Assembly: GCA_015501585.1 (NCBI GenBank)
Contig: JADNRY010000072.1
Span: 124,001 to 188,000, forward strand
Source: Rhodocollybia butyracea
Taxonomy: Eukaryota; Basidiomycota; Agaricomycetes; Agaricales; Omphalotaceae
DNA length: 64,000 nt
Direction of reading: 5' to 3'
Shown: positions 31,287 to 43,069 of the stretch, in pieces
How the letters are laid out: each line of letters begins with the position of its first letter
Numbering within the stretch: position 1 is the stretch's first letter
Notes under the pieces: generated by a model
What the model was told of the DNA's origin: nothing
Databases searched by the model: none
The model's input: only the letters and a program-made list of their open reading frames with translations
Made by a program: the position numbers and the translations under genes

Positions 31287-33555
31287 ATGGAAGAACTCTC
31301 ACTCCAGCAAGCTGCTTTAGCTACCATCGCACTCCTATGCGGAACATTAATTATTCGATCTTTCACATCCTCCAGCCTTAGCCGCCCTCCGGGCCCACGG
31401 GGTTTACCTCTTCTTGGAAATGTTTTTCAAGTGCCCAGAGTGGTAGCTTCATGGTTCAATCGACTTGGATATGGCTAATCATATACTATAGCATATGGCC
31501 ACGTACTTCAGAAGGTTATGCGAAGACTATGGGGGACTCGTGTCGTTGAACTTGGCCGGTTTTGCAAGTATTTTTATAAGCCCTGAAAACACTGTTCCTC
31601 ATGGAAGCAATACAGCCTATCCTCTTGATTGGAGACATTAGTCTAGCGAAGGACATCCTGGAGAAGCAATCCGCTAAACACTCGTCACGACCCATCATAC
31701 CCTATGTTGTACGTTATCTTATCTTGTTATCTTATTTTATATCATTTTCTTCTAATTCCTACAGCGTCGACATGTCGATTCAGCCCATGTGTACTGGTCA
31801 TTTCACGAGCAAGGCAAAACCCATTTCATTGCGCGAAAGCTAACTTCAGGACTCATGTCGGCCGTTCGGCCGGGGAAACTGAACCCCTCCAGCAGTTCGA
31901 AGCCTTACTCAACGTGACACATCTCCTGAATGACGGCGGAAAAAATTGGTTTCACGACATGGATCGGTACCATCCACTCTCTCCGAGCATTCTGCGTTTT
32001 CAACTGATGTTTTCGGTGACAGAGTATCAGCAAGTATGGTCCTCACAGTTGCGCTTGGCTTGCATTGTCCGACGGGAGAGGAGCCTGATCTCAAGGAAGT
32101 AATTGCAGTAAGTTCACTCTCACACTGGTTAACCTACAGACAACTTAGTGTCGTGTTGAGTGCATCGCAGAGCTTGTCAGCCTATGCACCCCTTCAGCGA
32201 GTATCATCAACGTCCTTCCCTTCCTCGATATTATACCTGGTCCGATGCCCTGGCGAAAGCGAGCACAAGCCTACCGCAAACGGGAGGATATATTGTACGA
32301 TAGGCTAATTACTAATGCTGTGTCTGGCAAGGCATCTGGTATGCACACGTAAGTTCTTCCAGTTATGAAAAATCATTTGTCGATACCGTTGCAGGTGGGC
32401 ATCTGTTTTGGCAAGCGAAGACAAACCTGAGGGCGACCAGCGTCGATTGATGAACCAACTCACAACAGTGAGTGACTTGTGAGGTTGCGTCTCTCGGATG
32501 ATTTTGACAACTTGGAATTTATGCAGGGCGCAATCGAAACTGTACATATCATTCTATTGTCATATGTCCTCACGGGTTGATATCCTTGGTTTAGACCGCT
32601 CTGTCGCTACATACATTTGTCCTTGCTTGCATACTTTATCCACATTGGATTCCCCGTGCACAAAAGGAGATCGACGCCATTGTAGGACAAAATCGGCTGC
32701 CGACCTTCAAGGATCGTCCCCGTATTCCGTATATCGAGGCTATCATACGAGGTGTGTATCTTTTGTTGTAATTCGCCAGCCTGAAATTAATGCACACTCA
32801 GAGACCCTTCGATGGCGCCCTGCAGGTGGGTGATTCTTCTTTGGCAAACAATTGCAAAACTTAATTGTCATTGATAGCTCGTTTCGGAGTCCCCCATCAA
32901 TCTACTGTCGACGACAGTGTGGAATACCATGGTAAGGAATACTTCATTCCACAGGGAACCATTATTTTCGCTGTGACCTGGTCAGTTTTTCTCTTTTCTT
33001 CTAGATTATGCTGTCCTTCATTTGACTTCATCAATGTTTTTTATAGGGCAATTGAGCATGAACAGAAGAGATTCGATGACCATGACGCATTCCGGCCTGA
33101 GCGCTTCCTCGACAACAACGGTAACTTAAAGTCTGACTACGAGACAAGTGTTTTCGGCTTCGGAAGACGTGGTAAGCTGCTACTGATCATACAGGTTATG
33201 ATGGGCTAAAATGTTAACAGCCTGTCCTGGTATTCCGTTTGCCGAGCGCTCCCTTTGGATTAACATTGCTATGATGTTGTGGACCTTCAACATTCGCAAG
33301 TCGGACGAGCTTGATCCCCGGACTGGTTTGTCGTTCAAGTATGATGATAGCGATGCATCGTTCAATGGAGAGGTGTGTACTGAAATCACAACAAGAAACA
33401 CACTCTCATTGTGTCTGTAGTTCTCAAGCGCGCCGTTTAAATTTCCTGCCGTGTTTGAGCCACGCTCTGTACAGCGTGCTGAGGTGGCGAGGCAAGAATG
33501 GGCCGAGTGTGAGAAGAATCTCAATGTATTGTTACCACAGCCCAGGGAGCGCTAG
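31287..33555 (+). CDS. Cytochrome P450 (OrdA-like), one frameshift
   Basis: ATG at 31287 opens a membrane-anchor segment (ALATIALLCGTLIIRSF) and the proline hinge RPPGPRGLPLLGNVFQ. About a dozen short exons follow: MATYFRRLCEDYGGLVSLNL, PILLIGDISLAKDILEKQSA, RRHVDSAHVYWSFHEQGK, PSASIINVLPFLDIIPGPM, the I-helix region GAIETTALSLHTFV, QKEIDAIVGQNRLPTFKDRP, the ExxR region ETLRWRPA, FRPERFLDN, and the haem loop FGFGRRACPG with the Cys ligand. Stop TAG 33553-33555. One intron (31564-31615) uses a GC donor (GCAAGT). The frame is lost at 31876-31878: one more A in that run would restore LTSGLMSAVRPGK into TEPLQQFEALLNVTHLLN. Expected to be an ER-anchored monooxygenase; the substrate is unknown. Otherwise intact. 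Confidence 0.82.
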
Positions 33556-34207
33556 GAAGGGTAAATTGGGGTCTAGTTATGATGTTAATTTGCCGACGAG
33601 AACATTGCGTTCCGATTCAATTTTTATGGTACTTTTTATGCATTAAAAAGTAGCTCAGCCATTCGTTCATATTACGAAGTTTTATTTTATACAAGTCTCA
33701 CTAGTAATCCCCTTTTGTGGATCTCTGACGTAGGTTGCATACATCAGCAGCTCCTGTTCAGGTAAACAATGATGGGTACGTTACAAGCAAACTCCGTCCA
33801 GTTGTTCGAGTCCCAATCTCGAGCCTCTCAAGGTACTGAATGAGTCAGGAGGAGTCCAGCTGAGTCTAGCTTTAAGGTTTTTTTTACCAATCTTCTGTGA
33901 CTTGAACTATTGGTTTGTGCCCTGGAGATTGCGAGGATCTTCAGACTTTGGACAAGAAGGCGTGGGAAGAAGAATGGAATTGCGTGGGGCGGGCCGGGAG
34001 TCGGCATCTGTCGCTCCGAGTCCGAGTTATGACTGTGGCTCACTCTCTCATGTCGAAACTGTCCGGCAACTTCAACAAACTAGCAAGTATCTAGAACTTT
34101 GCTGTATGCCCAATCTGAAGATCTGAAGATGGTTATCTTTATATCATTCCAGCGCGAGAGTCTAGAAACCGAAACGATAAAACCTCACACAACACAACGA
34201 ATATTAC
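33556..34207. repeat. Flank shared by exonuclease copies 3, 4 and 5
   Basis: 33910-34180 shares GTGCCC-TGGAG-TTGCGAGGATCTTCAGAC-type sequence with 44025-44080 and 60410-60450, and CTAGCAAGTA with 61705. It leads into AAACCGAAACGA just before the exonuclease-derived part, an arrangement not found at copy 1. Confidence 0.6.
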
Positions 34208-35388
34208 CCCGTTGTGCGTGACAGGCTCGTCAGGCCCGCCAAATTGTCATTGCTTGGGTGAAAAATCAATGAATCTGGACTTTCAAAATCTCATAGCTAA
34301 TGTATTTTCGCCCAGATGGTTAGCCGAAGCGCTCGCTACAGCAGCAACGACGTTCTCGGAAGCCCAACCCATGTCCTCAAGTTACTCAGCCCAGTCTCGT
34401 TGCTCACACCTAAATCAGTTCAAAAAAACCACTTCCGTTTCCTCTCCCTCTCCGCCGCTAACACCGATTCTCCTGGTACATTCGAATTCGCTCGAATCCG
34501 ACCTTAAAGTACTCAAAATCGCACATTCTGTGTTACCACTGCCCTGATCTATTCACACCCCGTGGACGCTCACTGAAACCCGGTCTCGCCTCACAAAAAA
34601 ATGTTGCGGACGCGGAATACAGATCTGGGGAGAGGCTGGCCACGACCCAGAGGAAGATGCGCGCGCGACGATGGAGCTTGTAAGGAAGAAGGTTGAAAAT
34701 GGACGGGAGTTTGGGGAGTTTAAGGCTGATATGGAAGGGCTGTTCGAGAGAATTGGGAGAGCTGTTAAGAGGTCGTCTTGGGCTGCGGGTACCGGTGGAG
34801 AGAAGATACGGACCGCGGTGATTGATCATGGGAATCCGGGGATGATGCATGGGAGTAAGGCAAGTACGTGTCTGGGATGCAAGGACGACGAAGAGGTTGT
34901 GATGAATTTCGTGGACGTGGTCGAGTCTGATGATTTTGTGTTCGTGAGATTGATGGGGCTGGCAGGTGCTAGAGGATGTGAGTAGACTCTCTTTCGTTTG
35001 GTTTCGTACTGATCGTTTTGATGTCTGTAGGGGTAACTGCTCGTACTAATCCTTCTGATAGCGTACCCGGTAGTGCCACCGCACCTCCGCCTCCAACAGA
35101 GCCTACATCCGAACTACTTTCCTCCACACTCCTTGAAACCTCTGCTCGCCTCCAAACCATCCACTCATCCCTCCCCGCCCGTTCTGCGCTACTCATATTT
35201 ACTAGACACTCTGACTCTCATCGGATGTCGGAGTTGAATAAAAGAAAGGCAGCGTTCGAGGCGTCGATTCGGAAGGGATTGTCTGTAGGGCAATTGAGGG
35301 TGAGCGATGGACGGCTGCGGATATGAGGGATTTGGAAGAGGTGGTAGAGCTAGCGAAAAGAGGGTTGTTCTGTGGCGTGAAAGGGTAG
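34208..35388 (+). pseudogene. Rex1-like exonuclease copy 3, 5'-truncated
   Basis: Begins in the exon after Exo I (coding for DRLVKPAKP in copy 1) and runs to the stop at 35386-35388. Exo II is damaged by indels (about 34480-34560). Exo III and the C-terminal domain (MELVRKKVENGREFGEFKAD, HGNPGMMHGSKASTC) are well preserved, and the last exon keeps the longer C-run that copy 1 lacks (SLPARSALLIF). Without Exo I it is inactive, but it serves as the reference for the lesions in copy 1. Confidence 0.85.
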
Positions 35389-36120
35389 ATGGCCCTGGTG
35401 ATGTGGTATCTTAGTTATTTTCCTTATCGTACTAGATCGTACTTTTACACAGGAAGGACGTGAAACACTGAAAACTTGCCGTACATTGTAAAATGAATTC
35501 AGGAATGCACCTCCATTAGTTCCGCCGTGACAACGGGCACGATCAGTTAGGACTACTACTTACGCTATATGTTTCTTCTATTCCATTTTAATAGGCTCTG
35601 GAATGACGCTACCATCTCATTCCTTTCCTTCCTTCCCATAGCTACTGCAAGTGCATACGTTGGTCCCACCCCCAGAGTCAATTGTGTAATCTTTAGTCGT
35701 TCACTTCCAGAGAGTCGCTTCCTCTAGCTTCCTCTCCTTCCTGTCTCTTCCTCCCTCCAGTATGTCATTCCCAGATCATTTCAAAATTAAATGTCGCAAA
35801 GCGGAATGTTCTGGAGTGCTTTGGTGTTCGATATCCGATCTTTGTCCACGTATCTCCGTGAATACATAAGTCCACAAAAGCGAAGGAGATCCGAAATTTA
35901 TGAAGAATTGGAAACTTCATTCGAAGTTCGGTAAGAGATGCACACTGCAACATCGAGTCTGCTTATCTGCTTATCTTTACGAGGTGTGAGGAAGTAGTGA
36001 ACAAGTGATTCATCACACAATTATATGACCTTTTCGCTTGATTCCTGTCTCCTTGATTATTGCTGGATCCTTGCAACAGTGTACTTAGCTTGCAGTGGTT
36101 TCGGAATGATTTCGGAAAAC
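35389..36120. repeat. Exonuclease 3' flank, duplicate of 63100-63650
   Basis: 35570-35935 is collinear with 63285-63640 (CTACTGCAAGTGCATA, GATCTTTGTCCA, GTATCTC). A short plus-strand frame starting MSFPDHFKIKCRKAEC at 35762 may be a first exon of something, but the other copy is degenerate, so no gene is called. Confidence 0.55.
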
Positions 36121-36300
36121 TTGTCGGAAGCGAAAAGTTTTGATCCCCGACTCTGACCGAAGGGAAGGGAGGGTCTTGTAGGTGCCAATTGAGTGTTGGA
36201 TTCTTCAAAAACCGCCAGATCGGGTAGTTCTTTCCCACCTGATCTTCAGCCGCCGTGCCAGTTGTTTCACGTCAAGCCACTATGCCGGCTGGTCTGTTTT
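36121..36300. repeat. Dispersed repeat family, copy a
   Basis: Contains GAAGGGAAGGGAGGGTCTTG. Similar copies are at 37280-37430 and 49710-49860. Unknown class. Confidence 0.55.
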
Positions 36301-37279
36301 TCAATGATCTCTGTCATAACCATGAATGTTTCGGATCACTGCCGGGAGGCTCATGCCCAATTAGGCTATGCGGGCGCATATGACCTACTGGCATCGCCAA
36401 GGCATGGCAATTTTTCTCGTTTCTCATACTTCCCCTCTTTTGAGCTTGCTTTCACAATATTCATTATGATAAGAGCCTCTAGCAATTATAATACACCATG
36501 TTATTGATACTGGATTTAGTACTTACTACAACTATCCCTTGAGTAGGGTGGTGCTCACTGCTAACTTGGAAAAGGTCATGTCAATAATGCCGGTCATTGG
36601 GCTAGTCTATTTCTTGATAGCCAATCTTCTGATCTCCAGATCTTTGTACGAGCATGAGCTTGAGTTACTATGGTTGTTAGGGATATGATCTGCACAGGGA
36701 TATGCAAAATTTCAAAAACTGCGTGTTATAACCTATTCCTGTAGCTCATTTCCTTTCATTATTTTTTGGTGAGTAGTTTAGATACATTACTCAAGCTGTG
36801 GCTGTATTTTATGGAGCTACTTAAGGTAGAAATAGGATGCGAAACAAAAATGTAACGATAAACCGAATTTTTTGCCATCAAATACTCAGGAACATGTACT
36901 GGTTGTACACGGAAGGCCTTGAGAGGTGAGAAGCCCAAATGGAATACATTTAAGAGCTTATTTTCAGCATATGACTGAACTACGTTGAGGTACAAGACCA
37001 TGGTGAAGGAAAAGTCGATGGAAAAGCGGGCGGAAATTGCCGCTAAGCGCCCATTTGCATATCTCTAATTTTCACTCGGAAGTCGCCCGAGACCACCAGT
37101 AAAATAATTAAAAATACTGGAAACTCAACACAAGGACTCTGCAGTACTGAGAGTTACTCTGTCTCCTCAAATTTACAGTATCTTTAGTTGTTGCAACGTT
37201 ATTAGCGATTTGCCGAAAAGTTGCTTATCTCTAACAACCATAGTAACGGTAAAACCACGGGTGTCTTGAATTTTCCCGC
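36301..37279. other. Unassigned AT-rich intergenic sequence
   Basis: No gene or clear repeat seen. Confidence 0.4.
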
Positions 37280-37430
37280 TTCCCCAACTTTCATTGAAGG
37301 GAAGGGAGGGTCTTGTAGGCGACAAATGAGTATTGGAGTCTTTGAAAGTCACAAGATCAGGCTCAAGATTGGGCTGTTCTTTACCTGATGTTAAGCCGGC
37401 ATGCCAGCTAGTTCGTTTCCACATTGCTTA
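37280..37430. repeat. Dispersed repeat family, copy b
   Basis: Same family as 36121-36300 and 49710-49860. Confidence 0.55.
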
Positions 37431-37826
37431 ATTTCCTTTCCAATCCAATATCTCAGCCTGAGCTCTCCTGAGCTACTCTTGAATTGTTTTTGGAACATAG
37501 CTGGTGTCAATGACTCATGCCACTAATAACCTCAAAGTACCTTCGGGCCAATGACAAAGTCATTTTCCTCCCGCCATTATCATTTGCAGGGCACTTAGCA
37601 TTATGCACAAGTGCTAGGATGACAAACTACACGCTCAGTCTCTCCTCCACTCTGCAAACACATAGAAATAAGATAAAAGGCATATACCTCCAATTCAGAC
37701 TGCAGCACAATGCGCCACTAGAACCCCCATTTACGAGTCCTGAATGAAATGAAGGCTTGTCCTTATGGCTGGTTTTGCATGGGAATTTTGCTAAATTTTG
37801 TCTCAATAAGGAGATTTTTTTCAATA

Positions 37827-38078
37827 CTTGGGTGCTCGGAAAGTAACGGTCCGATGCCTTGCGATCAGTTTTCTTTGCTGAGAAAGAGTGCACTCTACAT
37901 TAACTTATACTGCCTCTACATGATTGATATTATTACTAGAGCTTTATTACCACAATACAAGATATTTGGCAAAACAGTAGCACGTATGTCCTCCATTTGC
38001 TTGTAGTACAGTATGAAAATTGAACATCACATTTATTTAGTCACATGCCATTGGACCGTTACTTTCCGAGCGCCCAAG
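37827..38078. mobile_element. TA-flanked TIR element (mariner-like MITE)
   Basis: 252 bp with ends CTTGGGTGCTCGGAAAGTAA and its near-perfect inverted partner TTACTTTCCGAGCGCCCAAG, bounded by TA on both sides (37825-37826 and 38079-38080). No coding capacity. It interrupts the dispersed repeat that resembles 16150-16230. Confidence 0.75.
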
Positions 38079-38980
38079 TATATTTGGAACGTCAAAGTGT
38101 TCCTCATGTGATCTACTTGTTTACTGAGAGCTCGCTCTAGAACAAGTACTCTCTTCACAAAAGACAGCTAGCTAGGCTAAGTTCACTCCCTCCTTTGCCC
38201 ATTACCTGTTAAAATTTCTGTGCATCTACTTAGTGGCGCTTCTACTTGACTTTAACAGCTTTGTTTCCCGCCATGCGGCGTGCAATCTCCTCTCATATAG
38301 ACTACTGGAAAGGTATCTTCACCCTTATTACATCTACTACACTGCAAAAAAAAACCTGATACCTGCTTTCTGTTTAGTACACTGAAGCAGCTCAGTGATT
38401 TGTGGACTCTGTCCTCCATTTTTTCTTGTGCCATATATCTGCAGTGAGTAATCTCTTTTTTCTGCCTTTTATTCAACTCTTTGACTGTGATACCGCTTTT
38501 CACCGTCTTGCTAAACACCACTTTTCTCGCAGCCTGCGCACCTCTTCTCAACACAATGCAACTTCTTTGCCACACGGCGTTTATGTTTCCTTACTGTGAA
38601 CCCGCTCCAGGCTCCTTATCTCAGTGTTTCTTAAAAATTTCCATCATGGGCTCAGGTTGTGGTGCATGATATATTTATCGCTTTAAATTTAAATTCTATC
38701 ATGATGGTACAGTGAATAGCAGTGGAGAGTGTGCATTGGATAACTTGAGCATCAGAAATATTGATATGTCATTGGGACCAGTCACATAGCTGTTATTTAC
38801 TGCAAAATGTAGTATGTATTTCAAAACTAACATATTACAGGACTTGTACCTGCTATGCGTGAAGCGCGCTGGCCCACACTCGCAAGTCCCTCCATAACCA
38901 TGTGGAGGGAATATATATCTCCTGGAGAATGTTCTTCCAGGTGTTCTTGAGTAGACCTTCGGTTGTACATCTCCCACTCT
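38079..38980. other. Intergenic with repeat fragment
   Basis: 38838-38888 resembles 15795-15850 in reverse. Otherwise no gene recognised. Confidence 0.4.
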
Positions 38981-39487
38981 CACTACGGCGCGTTCTATCA
39001 ACGGCGTGCGAAAAAGTCAGCGACATATTCAATGACAAATTTTGAGCAAAAATTGATAAATGTCCTAAGAAAAAGTATAGATTTATCATGCAGTAAAGTA
39101 AACAACATTTATGATTATTATTCTGAACAGTTGCGTGTGAGATTCTTCTCCTATATCGGGCGTAAAAGGCTATGAAAATCAATTTCTTTGTCACACGCCA
39201 TTCATATTGTTTTTCGCGCAAAAAAACACAAGCGGGAGGCGGTGGCATTTTATTTTGCGCACGAAAAACAATATGAGTGGTGTGGGCGACAAAGAAATTA
39301 AATTTCAAGGCCTTTTGCGCCTGACATAGAAGACAAATTTCTTGAAATAATAAGCTTAAATGTCATTTACTTTACTGTGTGATAAATTGATACTTTTTCA
39401 GTGGAAGTTGATTAATGTTTGCTTAAAGATTGTCGTTGTATATGTCAATGACTTTTTCATGCGTCGTTTATAGAACGCGCTGTAGTG
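38981..39487. mobile_element. CACTA-type palindromic element 2
   Basis: 507 bp beginning CACTACGGCGCGTTCTAT and ending as the reverse complement of CACTACAGCGCGTTCTAT, with TCT duplicated on both sides (38978-38980 and 39488-39490). The arms are about 240 bp and almost meet in the middle, so the element can form one long hairpin. A second family of the same type is at 13419-14110. Confidence 0.78.
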
Positions 39488-40915
39488 TCTGAGCTTTGTT
39501 CAAACTGCAACAATAGGATATGTATATATGTAGTAAATTTGTTCTGTGGATCACGTATGTGAGGGACTGAGACCTGGTTGAGTCTTATACCCAACAGCTT
39601 GATATTTGGTTGATATTCAGATCAATGATGTTGCAGCTGGTTTTGTCCTCTCCTCGTTGCTAGCTGGCCAGCTTTCTCATTCCTTTCAATTATGTTCTGT
39701 CCTTTTAACCATTTTAGTGTTGTTGCTCTTTGTCCTCGGAGCATTGCAGGTCGCGAGTCTCTGTCGTCCCATTTCAAGAGTGTGTTGTCAAACCTTGGAT
39801 AAATGTTTTTAAGTTGGTGTGTATTTTTAGGTCAGTATCTGAGTTGACCCATCCATGATACCAATGATTTCCCTGGTAAGTTCAGTTCAGGTGGGACTCT
39901 TATGGCTCAGATTACTTATACCTCGGGCATAGAACATTTAGCGTGACCCCTGAGGCGTGACCCGGCGTAACCCAGAGGCGTAACCCAGGCATCACCTAGG
40001 TGTCGCCTTGGCGTGACCTTTTGTACATTTAGCGTCACCCTAGCGTAACCTTCTGTACATTTAGCGTCACCCTGGCATGCCTTCTGGTATATTTAGCGTG
40101 ACTTTTCATATATTGGGCGTGACCTTTACAACATCTAGTGTAGCCTTTCTAAGCTATTTTCTAAAGTGACCTTTGAAATTGTTAGCATGAAATTGTGCAA
40201 CCCTGGTGCAATCATGGCACCAACTGTAGATTATCTAGCAGTATTCAACATATACAATGGCTGTAGGACCAGGCTTAGCAGCAAGATCACTTAAGTATGC
40301 TTCCTGTATGGAGCTAATGAATCTCATGAATATTCGAGGGTAGCAACATCATGATTAGCAATAGGAACGGATGATAAGTAAACATATAAGCAAAGTGAAC
40401 TATAAAGCCAATAGAGAAATTAACGTGAGTAACACAGGGTTGACACAGGGAGTGCCTAGACATTGATCTTGTAGTCGGGGATTGCTGCGCAGCAGCATTA
40501 AGGATATGTAAGGGCTGCTCAGATTCAATTCTACTTGCGCTGTCACGACTAGCTGGTTTAGGACCATCTAGGGCTGGACAGAACTGGACAGTGGATATGC
40601 ACAATTGAACCAAAAATCGGCCTTGAAACTCTCGTAAGGAGGGCCAAAGGCGGCCCATTTTTCCTTGAACCTGGATGTACAAATGTACCCGAATCTGGAC
40701 TCCTTTTGGAATCCACTTTATCCACGTTATAAAGATCGCTTGACTTCTTCAAATATCCCTCCACTTCTGGAAAGTTAAATCACCCTGCTGGTCAGAGGAG
40801 AGACTAAAATCCTGCTTGAAGAGAATCCCGTCCCATTAAAATCCCGCTCCATTCGATATAGTTCTTTCCAGTTCATCTGTTCCTCTCGCACTCGCACACT
40901 TCATCATAGCCGTCG
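39488..40915. repeat. Intergenic with degenerate minisatellite
   Basis: 39935-40170 is a degenerate tandem repeat built on AGCGTGACC and TGTACATTTAGCGT. 40473-40505 is a 33-bp stretch repeated exactly at 54300-54332. The last about 100 bp before 40916 should hold the promoter of the secreted-protein gene. Confidence 0.55.
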
Positions 40916-41579
40916 ATGCGCCTCACTGTTCCCTACGCTTCGGTCCTTCTTGTCGCCTCTCTCAGTTGCATATGGGCAACGCCTATCGCTGTGAGTAACA
41001 AGCTGGTTTGATCCCAATGTGCATCACCCAATTTAAATACAGGTTAATCGCAATACCCTGATACAAAAGCGTTCCGAGTCTGACTCGAGCACGAGAGCGA
41101 CGACAATTCTCCCATTCGAGCCTCGCAGTCTAGGTTTCAATGGCCTCAGTGCTCGGGCCCGTAGCACTTCAAGCGAGACTGGAAGTTATCGCGAAGAAGC
41201 GAATATAGCGAGCTCTAAGTCTGTGGAGAAATTGAAGGAACGAGAACTCATAGCTTTTACCTTTACGACGCCAGTAACGTTGAGGAAGGGGAACCGGCCA
41301 GAAGAAGAGATGGGAGCTATCATGGCAACAAAGGTGAAGAACCTTTTCGAGCGCGCTTACCCCGACATAAAAATCAAGGAGGGTTTCCATTGGAAAGTAG
41401 ATCCAAAAGCGAGGCGGCATGCGAAGGAGGAACAAGCTGACGACGTCACGTTCGAATGCCACATCAGAGGGGATATAGATCCACATTCTGGGATCCTGCG
41501 CCATGCAGATCGTGGGTTGAGAGGGAAGGATTATTTGTTCAAGGCGGGCAAGCTGGTTTATCCAAAGGGTCGTTCTTAG
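40916..41579 (+). CDS. Small secreted protein, unknown function
   Basis: Two exons (40916-40990 and 41043-41579) separated by a 52-bp GT-AG intron encode 203 residues. A signal peptide (MRLTVPYASVLLVASLSCIW) is followed by a putative Kex2 site (LIQKR) and a Ser/Thr-rich segment. The mature part has basic and acidic helices, SKSVEKLKERELIAFTFTTP and AYPDIKIKEGFHWKVDP, and ends in RGLRGKDYLFKAGKLVYPKG. No cysteine-rich pattern. No family recognised. The clean frame, signal peptide and canonical intron support a real gene. Confidence 0.75.
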
Positions 41580-42777
41580 TCTTGTAACATTACACAACCA
41601 TATCATAAGTTATTCCAAACTTTAGATACGCGTGTTTCTAACACCTGTTCTGAACACTCGAAGAGCAGGAAAGCGATGTCTACGCGGTGGCTCCAGATCT
41701 CTCTGGCCTGCGAAGAGGTCTTACGGACTATGATTTCTTATATCGTCGACTGTTTGATGCACGTGTGACCTTGCAGCTAGGTTTAAGTACTGCTATGGTA
41801 GACAATATAGTACACTTGTGATCTCACTACTCAGACGATGTGGGTGCCTCTACAACGGTACTCTACAGTACTCTACATGTGTTTAGCTGGCTGTGTGCGA
41901 CGGCGTGGCTTCGGCTTCTCACATCCACGGCACACATTGTATGTAGCGTGGGCCCCAGCAGTTCCTCATTGGGACCGTGCCGATTACTATCCTTTCCTTT
42001 CCATTATCTCGCCTTCGTGACGCGATGACTATGGACCCTCTAGCATCTCAAGGTAAGCATATTTACCAGGTTTTTTAAGAATTCATAGCTCACAGTAAGT
42101 AGCCCTGGTACTACCACAGCTATCCTAAACATGTATATGTTGTCAACAGTCATTCACCGTACCATTGTGATAGCATATAAGGACTACTGCTGCCATACGG
42201 AGCGCGAATTCGAGAAAAGCTATGACTAGGATCAAGTCATTGAGCAAATACGGAGAGTCGGGACGATTGTGGCTTATGAGTAGGCATGAACTTGTTAGCC
42301 AGTTTTCATGGCGCCAAGTTTGTACATAGCGTATGAATAGTGAAGTAGTACCCATATCAAATTGTACATTTTTTCCTCTAAGTAAAGTGTAATACTACCT
42401 CTGGACCTTAGCTGTGCATGGTCTGTGGAAGTGTTTTGGGGCGCCGGTGTCTTGAAGAACTAGTAATATATATGGCTTGATGGGAAACATTATACTCAAT
42501 TAAATATGTTTTGCATTACGCGCCTATGCCACTGCATAGCTCCATGTAATGCAGAGTGGGTGAACAACATAAATCCTTGAGTATTTGAGGGTACTTTGAG
42601 TGTACTTAGAATCTAGACATATAGAGAATAAATAGTGTGTTGAAGTAGTACTTCGTACGATCACTGGTATTTCACGCTTTGACCTTACTATTCTTACTTA
42701 CTCTTTTAGTTTTATGTTCGTCTACATAGTGCATAAAAAATATAGAAAATTCAACATCAAATGTTCCCACATGGTAG
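41580..42777. other. Unassigned intergenic sequence
   Basis: Only short ORFs; nothing recognised. Confidence 0.4.
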
Positions 42778-42871
42778 TGGACAAATCCGGATTTGAACCG
42801 GAGACCTTTCGCAGGACAATGACCTCAAATCTCATGCAAAGCGAACGTGATAATCCCTACACCATATGCCC
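42778..42871 (-). tRNA. tRNA-Ala(UGC) with intron
   Basis: The minus strand folds as a cloverleaf. The acceptor GGGCATA pairs with TTTGTCC plus discriminator A. The anticodon stem TTCGC/GCGAA encloses loop TTTGCAT, anticodon TGC. The T-arm is TCCGG-TTCAAAT-CCGGA. About 21 nt between the loop and the 3' half of the anticodon stem form an intron at the canonical position after base 37. The mature length is 73 nt without CCA. The D-loop looks slightly short, which leaves some doubt about function. Confidence 0.75.
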
Positions 42872-43069
42872 ATTCACATACTATTACCGAAAGGATAACA
42901 GTGTCCTTGATACCGGGTGTGCATGTTGAAGTGGGCCCTATGTATCCCAGCTGCTGGCCAGCTGGCCTATGCTCCTTCTGATAGTCCACACTGTGTCGGA
43001 CCATCGTGTACACCTGTGAATTCCTGGTGAATTCCATCACTGGGGGAGAATTTCAATCCAATGTTTGTG

